Of a stretch of DNA of 54,441 bases, positions 21,451 through 29,352 are shown piece by piece. Below the pieces are notes generated by a model. That model was not told where the DNA came from and searched no databases. It saw nothing but the letters and a program-made list of their open reading frames with translations. The DNA is from Pseudocoprococcus catus (GTDB lineage: Bacteria; Bacillota; Clostridia; Lachnospirales; Lachnospiraceae), in assembly GCF_902381825.1 (NCBI RefSeq), contig NZ_LR698973.1:1351042-1405482 (forward strand), written 5' to 3'. The position numbers and the translations under genes are program-made. Each line of letters starts with the position of its first letter. Position 1 is the first letter of the stretch.

Positions 21451-22287
21451 ATGAAACATATTTATCTGAATCTGAAGAGATTTGATATTCCAACAGAGAC
21501 AGGCGGCGTCAACCGTATCGCTTCGCCGGCGGAATGGGGACCATATATTGTCTCCCACACACAGGATCAGCTGGCGGCCTACAATCCAAAGGATGTAGAG
21601 TTTGCCATGTTTTTCCCGGAAGCTCATCTGATTGGTGCTGTTTCAGCAAGAAAAGCAGACAGTGCATTGAAGATCGGACCACAGAGTGTTCTGGGACAGG
21701 ATACAGCCGTTGGCGGCAACTTCGGTGCCTTTACTTCAAATCGTACAGGTAATGCCATGAAAGCCATCGGATGTGATGCTGTACTGATCGGTCACTGTGA
21801 AGAGCGCCGTGATAAGCTGAGTATCATTGCTGAAGGCAAGGGTACAGATGCAGCAGCTGTCAACCGGATCCTGAACAAAGAGATTAAGGCAGCTATTGCA
21901 GCTGGTTTGGATGTACTTTACTGTATCGGGGAGAATGCCGATGAACAACCAAGATGGCAGGAAGTTCTGAAGGAACAGTTGACAGTAGGTCTTGAAGGCG
22001 TAGACAAGAGTAAAGTCACCATTGCTTATGAGCCTGTATGGGCCATTGGACCTGGCAAGATTCCGCCGGATGCAGATTATATCCGGAAGATTGCTTCTTA
22101 TGTCAAGGAAGTGACAGATGGCATGGATGTTGTCTATGGCGGCGGCTTAAAGACAGACAATGCGAAGATGCTTGCATCCGTCAAAGAGATTGACGGCGGT
22201 TTGATCGCGTTAACAAGATTTTCAGGAGAGATTGGTTTTTATCCGGATGAATATCTGGAGATCATTAAGACTTATCTCGGATATTAA
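21451..22287 (+). CDS. triose-phosphate-isomerase-like protein with altered phosphate loops
   Basis: TIM-barrel isomerase of the TpiA superfamily, 278 residues. The catalytic set is complete: Asn7 and Lys9 (LNLKRF in place of GNWKM), His115 and Glu117 (IGHCEERR) and Glu194 with loop 6 (YEPVWAIGPGK, 193-203). The phosphate pocket is not: loop 7 reads YGGGL (229-233) rather than YGGSV, and loop 8 GGASL is replaced by a longer LTRFSGEIGFYPDEY (254-268). This suggests an aldose-ketose substrate whose terminal group is not an ordinary phosphate. ATG 21451 has AGGGAGGA ten bases upstream; the frame runs open to 21421 without signal. It may still act on triose phosphates weakly; it is unlikely to be the housekeeping Tpi. 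Confidence 0.75.
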   Translation: MKHIYLNLKRFDIPTETGGVNRIASPAEWGPYIVSHTQDQLAAYNPKDVEFAMFFPEAHLIGAVSARKADSALKIGPQSVLGQDTAVGGNFGAFTSNRTGNAMKAIGCDAVLIGHCEERRDKLSIIAEGKGTDAAAVNRILNKEIKAAIAAGLDVLYCIGENADEQPRWQEVLKEQLTVGLEGVDKSKVTIAYEPVWAIGPGKIPPDADYIRKIASYVKEVTDGMDVVYGGGLKTDNAKMLASVKEIDGGLIALTRFSGEIGFYPDEYLEIIKTYLGY

Positions 22288-22338
22288 TTCACAGTACATA
22301 TCGTTTACAGACAGAATTTAAAATGGAGGTTTTTTAGA

Positions 22339-23130
22339 ATGGGCAAGAAGAGCAAAGGCGCTGATTTTGTCGGAAAGATTCCAAAGGGTGTCTGGCTGCT
22401 GATTTCATTAGTAGTAGCATTGATATTATGGACAGTTTTATCAATCATCCCAAGTACATCCAGATGTTTTCCGAATGCGATTAAAGTTATTGGTTCCATC
22501 CAGACGATGGTTTCAAGAGGTTTACTGTTCAAGGATATCGGAAGCAGTTTGATTTCCGTATTACTTGGTTTCCTGATCGGTTTCGTTACAGCCGTTCCGG
22601 TTGCGTTCCTGATGGCATGGTACAGACCTGTAAGATTCATCATTGAGCCATGGATCCAGTTCATCAGAAACATTCCACCACTGGCTTACGTACCACTGGT
22701 TGTTATCGGTGTTGGTGTCGGTCGTACACCTCAGGTCATCGTTATCTGGCTGGCTACATTCCTTACAATGACAGTCACAATTTTCCAGGGTGTTATCAAC
22801 GTGGATGAGACATTGATCAAAGCTGCAAGAGTACTTGGTGCAAAGGATTCAGACCTTTTCGTTAAGGTTATTTTCCCAGCAACAACACCATTTATTATCA
22901 CAGCTATCCGTCTTGGTATTTCAACAGCCCTGACAACACTGATCGCTGCCGAATCAACAGGTGCAGTTGCCGGTCTTGGTATGCGTATCAAAGCATTATC
23001 TAACTCTTATGAAACAACACCAATGCTTCTCTACATTATCATCATCGGTATCATCGGTATGCTGGCAGAGAAGATTCTTAAATATTTTGAAAGGAAGTTA
23101 ACAGGATGGCAGGAAAAGAGGGAAATATAA
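22339..23130 (+). CDS. ABC permease, TauC/SsuC type
   Basis: Membrane permease of the nitrate/sulfonate/taurine ABC group, 263 residues with about six helices. The binding-protein-dependent transport signature lies near 150-170 (EAA-like loop DETLIKAARVLGAKDSDLFVKVIFPATTPFI contains ARVLGAKD). Other family landmarks are FIRNIPPLAYVPLVVIGVGVGRTPQ near 115-135 and ALTTLIAAESTGAVAGLGMRI near 195-215. Its end overlaps the ATPase gene by 25 bases, so the two are translationally coupled. Partners are the ATPase at 23106 and the lipoprotein at 24048. The family moves sulfonates, nitrate, pyrimidines and other small molecules; the cargo is not readable directly. Confidence 0.88.
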   Translation: MGKKSKGADFVGKIPKGVWLLISLVVALILWTVLSIIPSTSRCFPNAIKVIGSIQTMVSRGLLFKDIGSSLISVLLGFLIGFVTAVPVAFLMAWYRPVRFIIEPWIQFIRNIPPLAYVPLVVIGVGVGRTPQVIVIWLATFLTMTVTIFQGVINVDETLIKAARVLGAKDSDLFVKVIFPATTPFIITAIRLGISTALTTLIAAESTGAVAGLGMRIKALSNSYETTPMLLYIIIIGIIGMLAEKILKYFERKLTGWQEKREI

Positions 23131-23897
23131 AAGTCAGTATTCGTAATGTCGTAAAGAAATACGACACACGAAATGGTGAAATGATCGCTTTAAATGGTGC
23201 CAATCTTGACATCATGGAGAATGAGTTTATCTGTGTTATCGGACCTTCCGGCTGCGGTAAGTCCACACTTTTGAATATTATCGCAGGTCTTCTGGAACCG
23301 ACATCCGGTGAAGTTATCGTAGATGGACACAAAGTTGAAGGTACAGGCGTGGATCGAGGCGTTGTCTTCCAGCAGTATGCACTGTTCCCTTGGCTGACAG
23401 TTAAGAAAAATGTTCAGTTTGGTCTGAAACTTCAGGGCAAGTCCCAGACAGAAATGGATGCCATCGCTGAGAAGTATATCAAGATGGTAGGTCTTGAGAA
23501 GTTTATAGATTCTTATCCGAAGGAATTATCCGGTGGTATGAAACAGCGTGTGGCCATTGCAAGAGCTTATGCCGTTAATCCTTCTGTTCTTCTTATGGAT
23601 GAGCCTTTTGGTGCTCTGGATGCCCAGACAAGAACACAGCTTCAGACAGAGTTGTTAAAGACATGGCAGGAAGAGAACAAGACATGTTTCTTTGTTACCC
23701 ATGATATTGAAGAAGCCATCGTACTGGCATCAAGAGTTGTCATCATGAGTGCACGTCCTGGACGTATCAAAGAGATCATCGATATTGATATTCCTCATCC
23801 GAGAGATCAGGCCACAAAGATGAGTCCGAGATTCGTTGAATTGAAGAATTACATTTGGAGTCAGGTATATCAGGAATATCTGGAAGTTCAGAAATAA
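23106..23897 (+). CDS. ABC ATPase, TauB/SsuB type
   Basis: Cytoplasmic ATPase, 263 residues, of the SsuB/TauB group. Walker A is GPSGCGKST near 46-54, signature LSGGMKQRVAIARAY near 144-158, Walker B VLLMDEPFGALD near 163-174 and the H-loop is FVTHDIEEA near 196-204. The start ATG 23106 lies inside the end of the permease gene with AAAGGAAG upstream. It energises the permease at 22339. Confidence 0.92.
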   Translation: MAGKEGNIKVSIRNVVKKYDTRNGEMIALNGANLDIMENEFICVIGPSGCGKSTLLNIIAGLLEPTSGEVIVDGHKVEGTGVDRGVVFQQYALFPWLTVKKNVQFGLKLQGKSQTEMDAIAEKYIKMVGLEKFIDSYPKELSGGMKQRVAIARAYAVNPSVLLMDEPFGALDAQTRTQLQTELLKTWQEENKTCFFVTHDIEEAIVLASRVVIMSARPGRIKEIIDIDIPHPRDQATKMSPRFVELKNYIWSQVYQEYLEVQK

Positions 23898-23985
23898 TAA
23901 GTGAATTATTATCTTACAGACCGCACAGAAGCGTCATCTTCAGGAAATGACTGCTCTGCGCGGAATGTGGGATTATAATGATACA

Positions 23986-24026
23986 GGTGAACGGCGTAAT
24001 GAACCGGTCACCGACACACTTTTTTT
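23986..24026 (+). terminator. hairpin with T run before the binding-protein gene
   Basis: GGTGAACGG (23986-23994) pairs with CCGGTCACC (24004-24012) with one mismatch, then a GACACAC gap and seven T (24020-24026). A second, larger imperfect hairpin precedes it (about 23922-23963). Probably a partial terminator or processing site between ATPase and binding-protein genes. Confidence 0.45.
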
Positions 24027-24047
24027 AGGAAAAGGAGAGATTGGGAA

Positions 24048-25142
24048 ATGAAAAAAAGAATCATGGCAGTTGTTGTAACAGCAGCAATGGTAATGGGTGC
24101 TTTAGCAGGATGCGGAAGCTCATCTGCAAAAGAAACACAGGCACCTGCATCAACAGAGGCAGCATCAGAAACTGCTGCAGCATCTGAAACAACAGGGGAA
24201 ACAGCAGCATCAGATGCAGCTTCAGGTGATCTGACACATGTGAACGTTGCTTACATGGCAAACTACGCATCACTGTGGCAGGTAGCAACAGCAATCAACA
24301 AAGGATACTTCAAGGATGAAGGTCTTGATGTTCAGCTTTACATGTTCCAGGACGGTCCTACAGAAATCGCTTCTATGGAATCCGGTTCAATTGATGTCGC
24401 TTACATCGGACCTGGCGCACACAAACTGTGTATCAAAGGTCAGGCAGATATCTTCTGCTTCTCACAGCTCGGCAACGCAGACTGTGTAATGGGTCTTAAA
24501 TCTCATGGTGTAAACTCCCTTGAAGATCTGAAGGGTAAGAAAGTTGCTTATGCATCCGGTACATCTTCAGAAACAATCTTAAAGAGAGCTCTTAATTCCG
24601 TTGGCCTGACAATGGATGATATTGAAGCATATGATATGGAAGTCAGCAACATGGTAAGTGCAATCGTTTCCGGTTCTATCGACGCTTGTGCTCCTTGGTC
24701 TCCAAGCTCAACAACAATTGCAAACGAACTTGGCGATGATGTTCAGACATTCTGTACAAATACAACATTCTCTGATATCGCAGCTGACTGTGCAAGCTGG
24801 ATCTGCATGCCAAGCTACGCAGAAACAAACAAAGACGTTCTTGTGAAATTTACAAAGGCTCTTTACAAAGCAATGGATTTCGCTTCAAACCCAGACAACT
24901 ATGATGAAGTTGCAGGTTATGTTGCTCAGGAATGCGGTACAGACAAAGAAAGCGCACTTGCTCAGACAGGCGACGGTGCTTGGCTTGACAGCGCAACACT
25001 TCTTAAATATGTAGGCGATGGTACAATCAAAGGTTACTATGAAGTACAGCAGAAGAACTTCATCGACAATGGTGATGTTGAATCTGAAGTGCCTGTAGAA
25101 GACTATGTATTATTCGACGTTATGGAAGAAGCAGGTAAGTAA
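24048..25142 (+). CDS. NMT1/TauA-type ABC binding lipoprotein
   Basis: Extracellular solute-binding lipoprotein for the permease and ATPase just upstream, 364 residues, periplasmic-binding fold type II. The signal peptide ends in LAGC (lipid Cys22), followed by a 40-residue Ala/Ser/Thr/Glu linker. The mature part opens with VNVAYMANYASLWQVATAINKGYF (68-88), then GLDVQLYMF and SGSIDVAYIG, the NMT1-like arrangement. The middle domain (about 139-243) includes LKGKKVAYASGTSSETILKRAL. AAGGAGAG precedes the ATG. A paralogue lacking almost exactly that middle domain lies at 39615. Substrate unknown; sulfonates and related anions are common for the family. Confidence 0.88.
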   Translation: MKKRIMAVVVTAAMVMGALAGCGSSSAKETQAPASTEAASETAAASETTGETAASDAASGDLTHVNVAYMANYASLWQVATAINKGYFKDEGLDVQLYMFQDGPTEIASMESGSIDVAYIGPGAHKLCIKGQADIFCFSQLGNADCVMGLKSHGVNSLEDLKGKKVAYASGTSSETILKRALNSVGLTMDDIEAYDMEVSNMVSAIVSGSIDACAPWSPSSTTIANELGDDVQTFCTNTTFSDIAADCASWICMPSYAETNKDVLVKFTKALYKAMDFASNPDNYDEVAGYVAQECGTDKESALAQTGDGAWLDSATLLKYVGDGTIKGYYEVQQKNFIDNGDVESEVPVEDYVLFDVMEEAGK

Positions 25143-25173
25143 TCTGAATTTTTAATTCTTTACTGCAGGGCAG

Positions 25174-25206
25174 TATCTGCCATCTTTAACAGTAAAATGG
25201 CAGATA
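25174..25206 (+). terminator. hairpin after the binding-protein gene
   Basis: TATCTGCCAT (25174-25183) pairs perfectly with ATGGCAGATA (25197-25206). AAA follows instead of T, so this may be an mRNA-stabilising or processing hairpin rather than a terminator. Confidence 0.45.
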
Positions 25207-25211
25207 AAAGC

Positions 25212-25248
25212 AGGTGCCTTGTGGCTCATTACCATGAGGCACCTTTTG
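25212..25248 (+). terminator. terminator before the LarA-like gene
   Basis: AGGTGCCT (25212-25219) pairs with AGGCACCT (25237-25244), with an inner TGG/CCA pairing, followed by TTTTG. It ends the importer transcript. Confidence 0.7.
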
Positions 25249-25365
25249 TATGCCGAAAAATGTCAAATTTCGGTGTACCGGGTGGCGGCCTATCCGCCGG
25301 GTTTCCAATTTCCTGGAAACAGACGACTTATAACTCAGATAATATTATAATCGGGAGGAAATAAC

Positions 25366-26841
25366 ATGAAACTTGATTTTGAATATGGATTAGGCACAAT
25401 GCAGGCAGAACTGCCGGATAATACAGATGTATTTATTTCTGGTGAAACAGTGAAGGATCCTGCATGTATTCCGGAGGACCAGTTAGAGGCTGCATATCTT
25501 GAGAGCCTGGCACATCCGATCGGCATGCCGACATTAACAGAGCTTGCACACAAAGGTACAACAGTTACGATCATTGTTCCGGACCGTGTTAAAGGCGGCG
25601 AGCAGCCAACAAGCCATAGAAAATTAAGCATTAAATATATTTTAAAAGAACTTTATGCAGCAGGCGTAGAAAAGAAAGATATCCTGTTTATCATTTCCAA
25701 TGGCCTTCATCCGAGAAGTAAAGCATCCGATGCCAAGGCAATTTTCGGTGATGAACTGTTCAATGAATTCTGGCATTCAGGTCAGATCATCAGCCACGAC
25801 AGCGAAGATCAGGAGCATATGATCTATCTTGGTACAACAAAGCGCGGTGATCCTGTTTATATGAACAAATATGTTTATGATTCAGATCTGCCGATCCTCA
25901 TCGGTCACGTACAGGGCAACCCTTACGGCGGTTATTCAGGCGGTTACAAGCACAGTGCAACAGGTATCACAAACTGGAGATGTATCGCCAGCCATCATGT
26001 GCCGTCTGTTATGCACAGAGACGACTTTACACCTGTTAACGGCGGCAGCTTAATGAGACATAAATTCGATGAGATCAGTATGCATATGGAAGAGAAGATG
26101 GGCCATCCGTTCTTCTGCTGTGATGCCGTTTTGGATACTTATTCAAGACAGATTGCGATTTATTCCGGTTACGCTAAGGAAATGATGCCGATCAGCTGGA
26201 AACTGGCAGATAAGAGAACTTATGTCCACTGGGCAGAGAAGAAATACGATGTACTGGTATTTGGTATGCCTCAGAAATTCCACTATGGCGACGGCATGGG
26301 CACAAACCCGATCATGATGATGCAGGCTTTAAGTGCACAGGTACTTCGTTTCAAGAGAATCATGAGCGATAATTGCGTCATCATCTGTTCATCTGCATGC
26401 AACGGCTATTTCCATGATGAATTATGGCCATATCTGAGAGAACAGTATGAGCTGTTCCAGCATGATCATATGAATACACTGCCGGATATCGATCGTTACG
26501 GTGAATATTTTGCAACAAATGAAGAATATATCCGCAAATATCGTTTCTGCAATGCGTTCCATCCATTCCATGGTTTCTCCATGATGTCCTGCGGTCATAT
26601 TGCTGAAATGAATACAAGTGCCATTTACATTGTCGGTGCTCAGGAACCTGGCTATGCAAGAGGCATGGGCTTAAAGACAAGAGCGACATTTGAAGAAGCC
26701 CTTGAAGATGCCAAGAAGAAATTTGTTGGTCAGAATCCAAACATTCTGGCGCTGCCTCTGACATACAAGAGAGCAGCTGTTCATTTGTGCATGAAGAATC
26801 CTGAAGAGGACTGCATGGATGAATATGGGCATCGTCACTAA
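25366..26841 (+). CDS. LarA-family nickel-pincer hydroxyacid racemase/epimerase
   Basis: LarA homologue (DUF2088), 491 residues. The family inverts a hydroxyl-bearing carbon of 2-hydroxyacids by hydride transfer on a nickel-pincer nucleotide; different branches act on lactate, malate, hydroxyglutarate, phenyllactate or gluconate. Visible motifs: first catalytic His in ISNGLHPRS (about 117); the cofactor lysine and second His region GHVQGNPYGGYSGGYKHSATG (about 187-207, Lys in GGYKHS); nickel-binding His in ASHHVPSVMH (about 215). The C-terminal half holds FGMPQKFHYGDGMGTNP. No larB, larC or larE genes are nearby, so the cofactor would be made elsewhere. GGGAGG precedes the ATG. The Pgi-like gene starts 20 bases downstream. 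Substrate unknown. Confidence 0.8.
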   Translation: MKLDFEYGLGTMQAELPDNTDVFISGETVKDPACIPEDQLEAAYLESLAHPIGMPTLTELAHKGTTVTIIVPDRVKGGEQPTSHRKLSIKYILKELYAAGVEKKDILFIISNGLHPRSKASDAKAIFGDELFNEFWHSGQIISHDSEDQEHMIYLGTTKRGDPVYMNKYVYDSDLPILIGHVQGNPYGGYSGGYKHSATGITNWRCIASHHVPSVMHRDDFTPVNGGSLMRHKFDEISMHMEEKMGHPFFCCDAVLDTYSRQIAIYSGYAKEMMPISWKLADKRTYVHWAEKKYDVLVFGMPQKFHYGDGMGTNPIMMMQALSAQVLRFKRIMSDNCVIICSSACNGYFHDELWPYLREQYELFQHDHMNTLPDIDRYGEYFATNEEYIRKYRFCNAFHPFHGFSMMSCGHIAEMNTSAIYIVGAQEPGYARGMGLKTRATFEEALEDAKKKFVGQNPNILALPLTYKRAAVHLCMKNPEEDCMDEYGHRH

Positions 26842-26861
26842 TACGGAGGCGTTTGAACAAT

Positions 26862-28124
26862 ATGATCCAATTTCAGATGTTTGATCATCAGCCGGAACGC
26901 TGTGAAAAATATCATCAGATGCTGAAGGACAATCTGCCGGTGCTTGAGGGCATCGGCAGTGAAGCCGATTTTGAAAAATACGGAGATTCTCTCGGATGGT
27001 TTGATATCGATACATGGGCCAATGAGGCAGAATTAAGTGCCATTGAAGAACTGGCAGCAAGGGTGCGCCGGGATGCAGATGTTTTTGTTCTCATTGGTGT
27101 GGGCGGTTCCAACAATGCAGCCCGCTCAGTGATTGAAGCTTTTCCGGAATGTGATGGGCCGGAGATCGTCTATGCCGGCAATTCATTGTCACCATGGGCT
27201 TTTGAACAGGTCATGAAAAAGATTAGCGGCAAGTCCGTTTATATTGACTGTATCGCCAAGAACTTTCAGACACTGGAGCCGGGATCGGCATTCAGAGTAC
27301 TGAGAGAATATCTTTATGAAACGTATGGGGATAAGGCCAATGAGCGTATCATTGCAACAGGCTCCCGCAATAGTCTGTTGGAAACTATCTGCAAAGAGCA
27401 CGGATACAGCTTTGTAGAATTTCCGCAGACAGTGGGCGGCAGATATACAGCGGTAACGGCCGTGGGACTTTTGCCTATGGCCGTGGCCGGCATTGATATC
27501 CGTGCCCTTGTTAAGGGGGCAGCCGATATGGCAGCTGAGTTAAAAGGCTGCAGAGACATCACACAGTCTGCTTATCGCTATGCGGTGGCAAGAAATCTCT
27601 ATTATAACGAAGGATACAGAATGGAAATGCTGGCATCCTTTGAACCACAGCTTCACTGGTTCTATAAATGGTGGATCCAGCTATTTGCGGAGAGTGAAGG
27701 CAAAGAAGATCAGGGACTTTATCCGATCAGTGGTGAATACTCAGAGGAACTGCACTCTGTCGGACAGTTTCTTCAGGATGGCAGCCCTGTGATCATTGAG
27801 ACATTTTTACATGTGAAAGATCCGCAGGCGTCCATGATCGTCCATCCGGATGGTCGTGTGAAGGATGATTTTGATTATTTGAATGGCAAAGACTTCAGAG
27901 AGATCAATGAAGCTGCTTATGGAGCCACACTTCGTGCCCACAGTGAAAAGATGCCATGTATGGTGCTTGAGGTTGAGAAATTAACACCGTACAGTTTCGG
28001 AGAGATCTTTTATTTCTTTATGTATACATGCTATGTATCAGCGGGAATTCTGGGCGTGAATCCCTTTGACCAGGAAGGTGTGGAAGCCTACAAACAGCGT
28101 ATGTTCAAAGCCCTTGGCAAGTAG
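26862..28124 (+). CDS. glucose-6-phosphate-isomerase-like protein with altered phosphate loop
   Basis: Sugar isomerase of the Pgi superfamily, 420 residues (housekeeping bacterial Pgi is usually about 450). Catalytic landmarks are intact: GVGGSNNAAR (79-88), VGGRYTAVTAVGLLP (191-205), Glu277 in FAESEGKE, His298 in EELHSVGQ, and the C-terminal Lys in GVEAYKQRMF. The phosphate-holding loop, normally SKSGTTTEP or SKTFTTQET, reads AKNFQTLEP (132-140), so most phosphate-binding Ser/Thr are gone. The substrate is probably an aldose with another group at C6. ATG 26862 has GGAGG 12 bases upstream; an in-frame TTG at 26853 is too close to that site. Last gene before the convergent LacI gene. Confidence 0.78.
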   Translation: MIQFQMFDHQPERCEKYHQMLKDNLPVLEGIGSEADFEKYGDSLGWFDIDTWANEAELSAIEELAARVRRDADVFVLIGVGGSNNAARSVIEAFPECDGPEIVYAGNSLSPWAFEQVMKKISGKSVYIDCIAKNFQTLEPGSAFRVLREYLYETYGDKANERIIATGSRNSLLETICKEHGYSFVEFPQTVGGRYTAVTAVGLLPMAVAGIDIRALVKGAADMAAELKGCRDITQSAYRYAVARNLYYNEGYRMEMLASFEPQLHWFYKWWIQLFAESEGKEDQGLYPISGEYSEELHSVGQFLQDGSPVIIETFLHVKDPQASMIVHPDGRVKDDFDYLNGKDFREINEAAYGATLRAHSEKMPCMVLEVEKLTPYSFGEIFYFFMYTCYVSAGILGVNPFDQEGVEAYKQRMFKALGK

Positions 28125-28139
28125 AGGTATTTGGGCGTT

Positions 28140-28172
28140 AAAAAGGACAGGCCTCTCTTAATGAGAAGCCTG
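28140..28172 (-). terminator. terminator of the LacI gene
   Basis: CAGGCCTCTC (28148-28157) and GAGAAGCCTG (28163-28172) form a 10-bp stem with one G-U pair on the minus strand. The T run lies at 28140-28146. The loop contains the LacI stop codon. Confidence 0.7.
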
Positions 28173-29225
28173 CTGACGTAAGGTTGAGAAAAGTCTGCGG
28201 TCACGGTTGAGGGGACAGCAGCTGTCACGTTTGGCAATATAATAAGGCAGAAAGGTTTTAAGCGGCATCCGGTGGCCGCCGCTTACACGGTCAAGGAGCA
28301 CCTTGAAAGCCATTTTGCCCAGTTCATCTGTCGGAATATGAACGGTAGTGAGCATCGGAGACATATATTGTGCGATATCGATATCATCGATACTGATAAC
28401 AGAAATATCTTCAGGTACACGGAAGTTCAGCTTTTTTAGAGCATGAAGAACACCGATGGCTGTACGGTCATTGGCACAGAGGATGGCGGAAAGGTCATCA
28501 CATGTTCTGGCCAGCATTTTCATGCCTTCGTAGCCGCCCTCGGATGTCTGATGGACATTGGCGGTGTTGCGCTGGGCAAATGGCAGATTAAGTTTGGACA
28601 GGGCTTCCTTGTAGCCGCTGAAGCGGGGCTCCTTATCCTGCTCACCGATATAGCCGATAACAGTATGACCCAGGGATTTCAGATAGGAAATCGCCGTATA
28701 GACAATTTCACTGCCGTCACAGACAACCTGATCGAACTGGAAATCCATTGGGATTAGGCCGGTGTAGACAACATTCTTGCTGAGATTGCTGACCAGAGAA
28801 GCAATCCGCTGGTCGTAACGGCCGAGAACAACAATACCGTCAGCGGGAAACTGGGTAAGCTGAGCAGCAGTTTCAGGTCGGCCAAGGTCCTGGGAAGTAA
28901 AAGAGTAGCGAATGAAATAGCGACTTTTGATGGCTTCCAGTTCCAAAGCCTTTACGATCTGTGAGAAGAAAGGATCTGACATATCCGTATGGGTTCTGGC
29001 ATAAACACAGGCAATGGACTTGGGATCCGGATCGCGATGCTCGGCAGACTGTCCGAGCTTCAGATTGCGGGCTGTTTTATTCGGTGAATAGCCGGTACGA
29101 CGGATAATCTCCCATATACGGGCCTGCACTTTGGGACTGGCTGCTTTTGTATTTTCCTGATTGATGACACGGGAGACTGTGGATACAGAAACTCCCGCTT
29201 CCTTTGCGATTTCTTTAAGCGTCAT
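28158..29225 (-). CDS. LacI-family transcription regulator
   Basis: DNA-binding regulator, 355 residues. The N-terminal helix-turn-helix and hinge helix are clear (MTLKEIAKEAGVSVSTVSRVINQ, then GYSPNKTARNLKLG near 50-63). The rest is a periplasmic-binding-like effector domain (VSIDDIDIAQYMSPMLTTVHIPTDELGKMA near 285-315). It is divergent from the NagB-like gene and convergent with the Pgi-like gene, in the middle of the unusual sugar cluster, so it is the likely local regulator. Its ligand is presumably a cluster metabolite. LacI-type palindromes occur at 19030 and 19904; an 8-bp inverted repeat lies in its own upstream region. Confidence 0.92.
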   Translation of the reverse strand: MTLKEIAKEAGVSVSTVSRVINQENTKAASPKVQARIWEIIRRTGYSPNKTARNLKLGQSAEHRDPDPKSIACVYARTHTDMSDPFFSQIVKALELEAIKSRYFIRYSFTSQDLGRPETAAQLTQFPADGIVVLGRYDQRIASLVSNLSKNVVYTGLIPMDFQFDQVVCDGSEIVYTAISYLKSLGHTVIGYIGEQDKEPRFSGYKEALSKLNLPFAQRNTANVHQTSEGGYEGMKMLARTCDDLSAILCANDRTAIGVLHALKKLNFRVPEDISVISIDDIDIAQYMSPMLTTVHIPTDELGKMAFKVLLDRVSGGHRMPLKTFLPYYIAKRDSCCPLNRDRRLFSTLRQQASH

Positions 29226-29247
29226 AGATGAACCTCACTGATAGATA

Positions 29248-29275
29248 AGATGACCGGTTAACGAAAGGGTCATCT
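29248..29275. promoter_or_regulatory. inverted repeat between LacI and NagB-like genes
   Basis: AGATGACC (29248-29255) and GGTCATCT (29268-29275) are perfect arms 12 bases apart. The position, just upstream of the NagB-like promoter and 23 bases from the LacI start, suits an operator controlling both directions. Confidence 0.45.
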
Positions 29276-29283
29276 GTTATTCC

Positions 29284-29312
29284 GTTGACAAAGTGTCTAT
29301 ATAGTAGTATAG
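29284..29312 (+). promoter_or_regulatory. sigma-A promoter for the NagB-like operon
   Basis: TTGACA at 29284-29289 and TATAGT at 29307-29312 have a 17-base spacer, 40 bases before the NagB-like start. Confidence 0.75.
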
Positions 29313-29352
29313 TACAAAATGTTTTTTTTACAATAAAAGGTGGTAGCATAAC

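Noticed and set aside
25346..25351. TATAAT before the LarA-like gene as a promoter
   Set aside because: It lies only 15 bases from the start codon and has no -35 box at the right distance.
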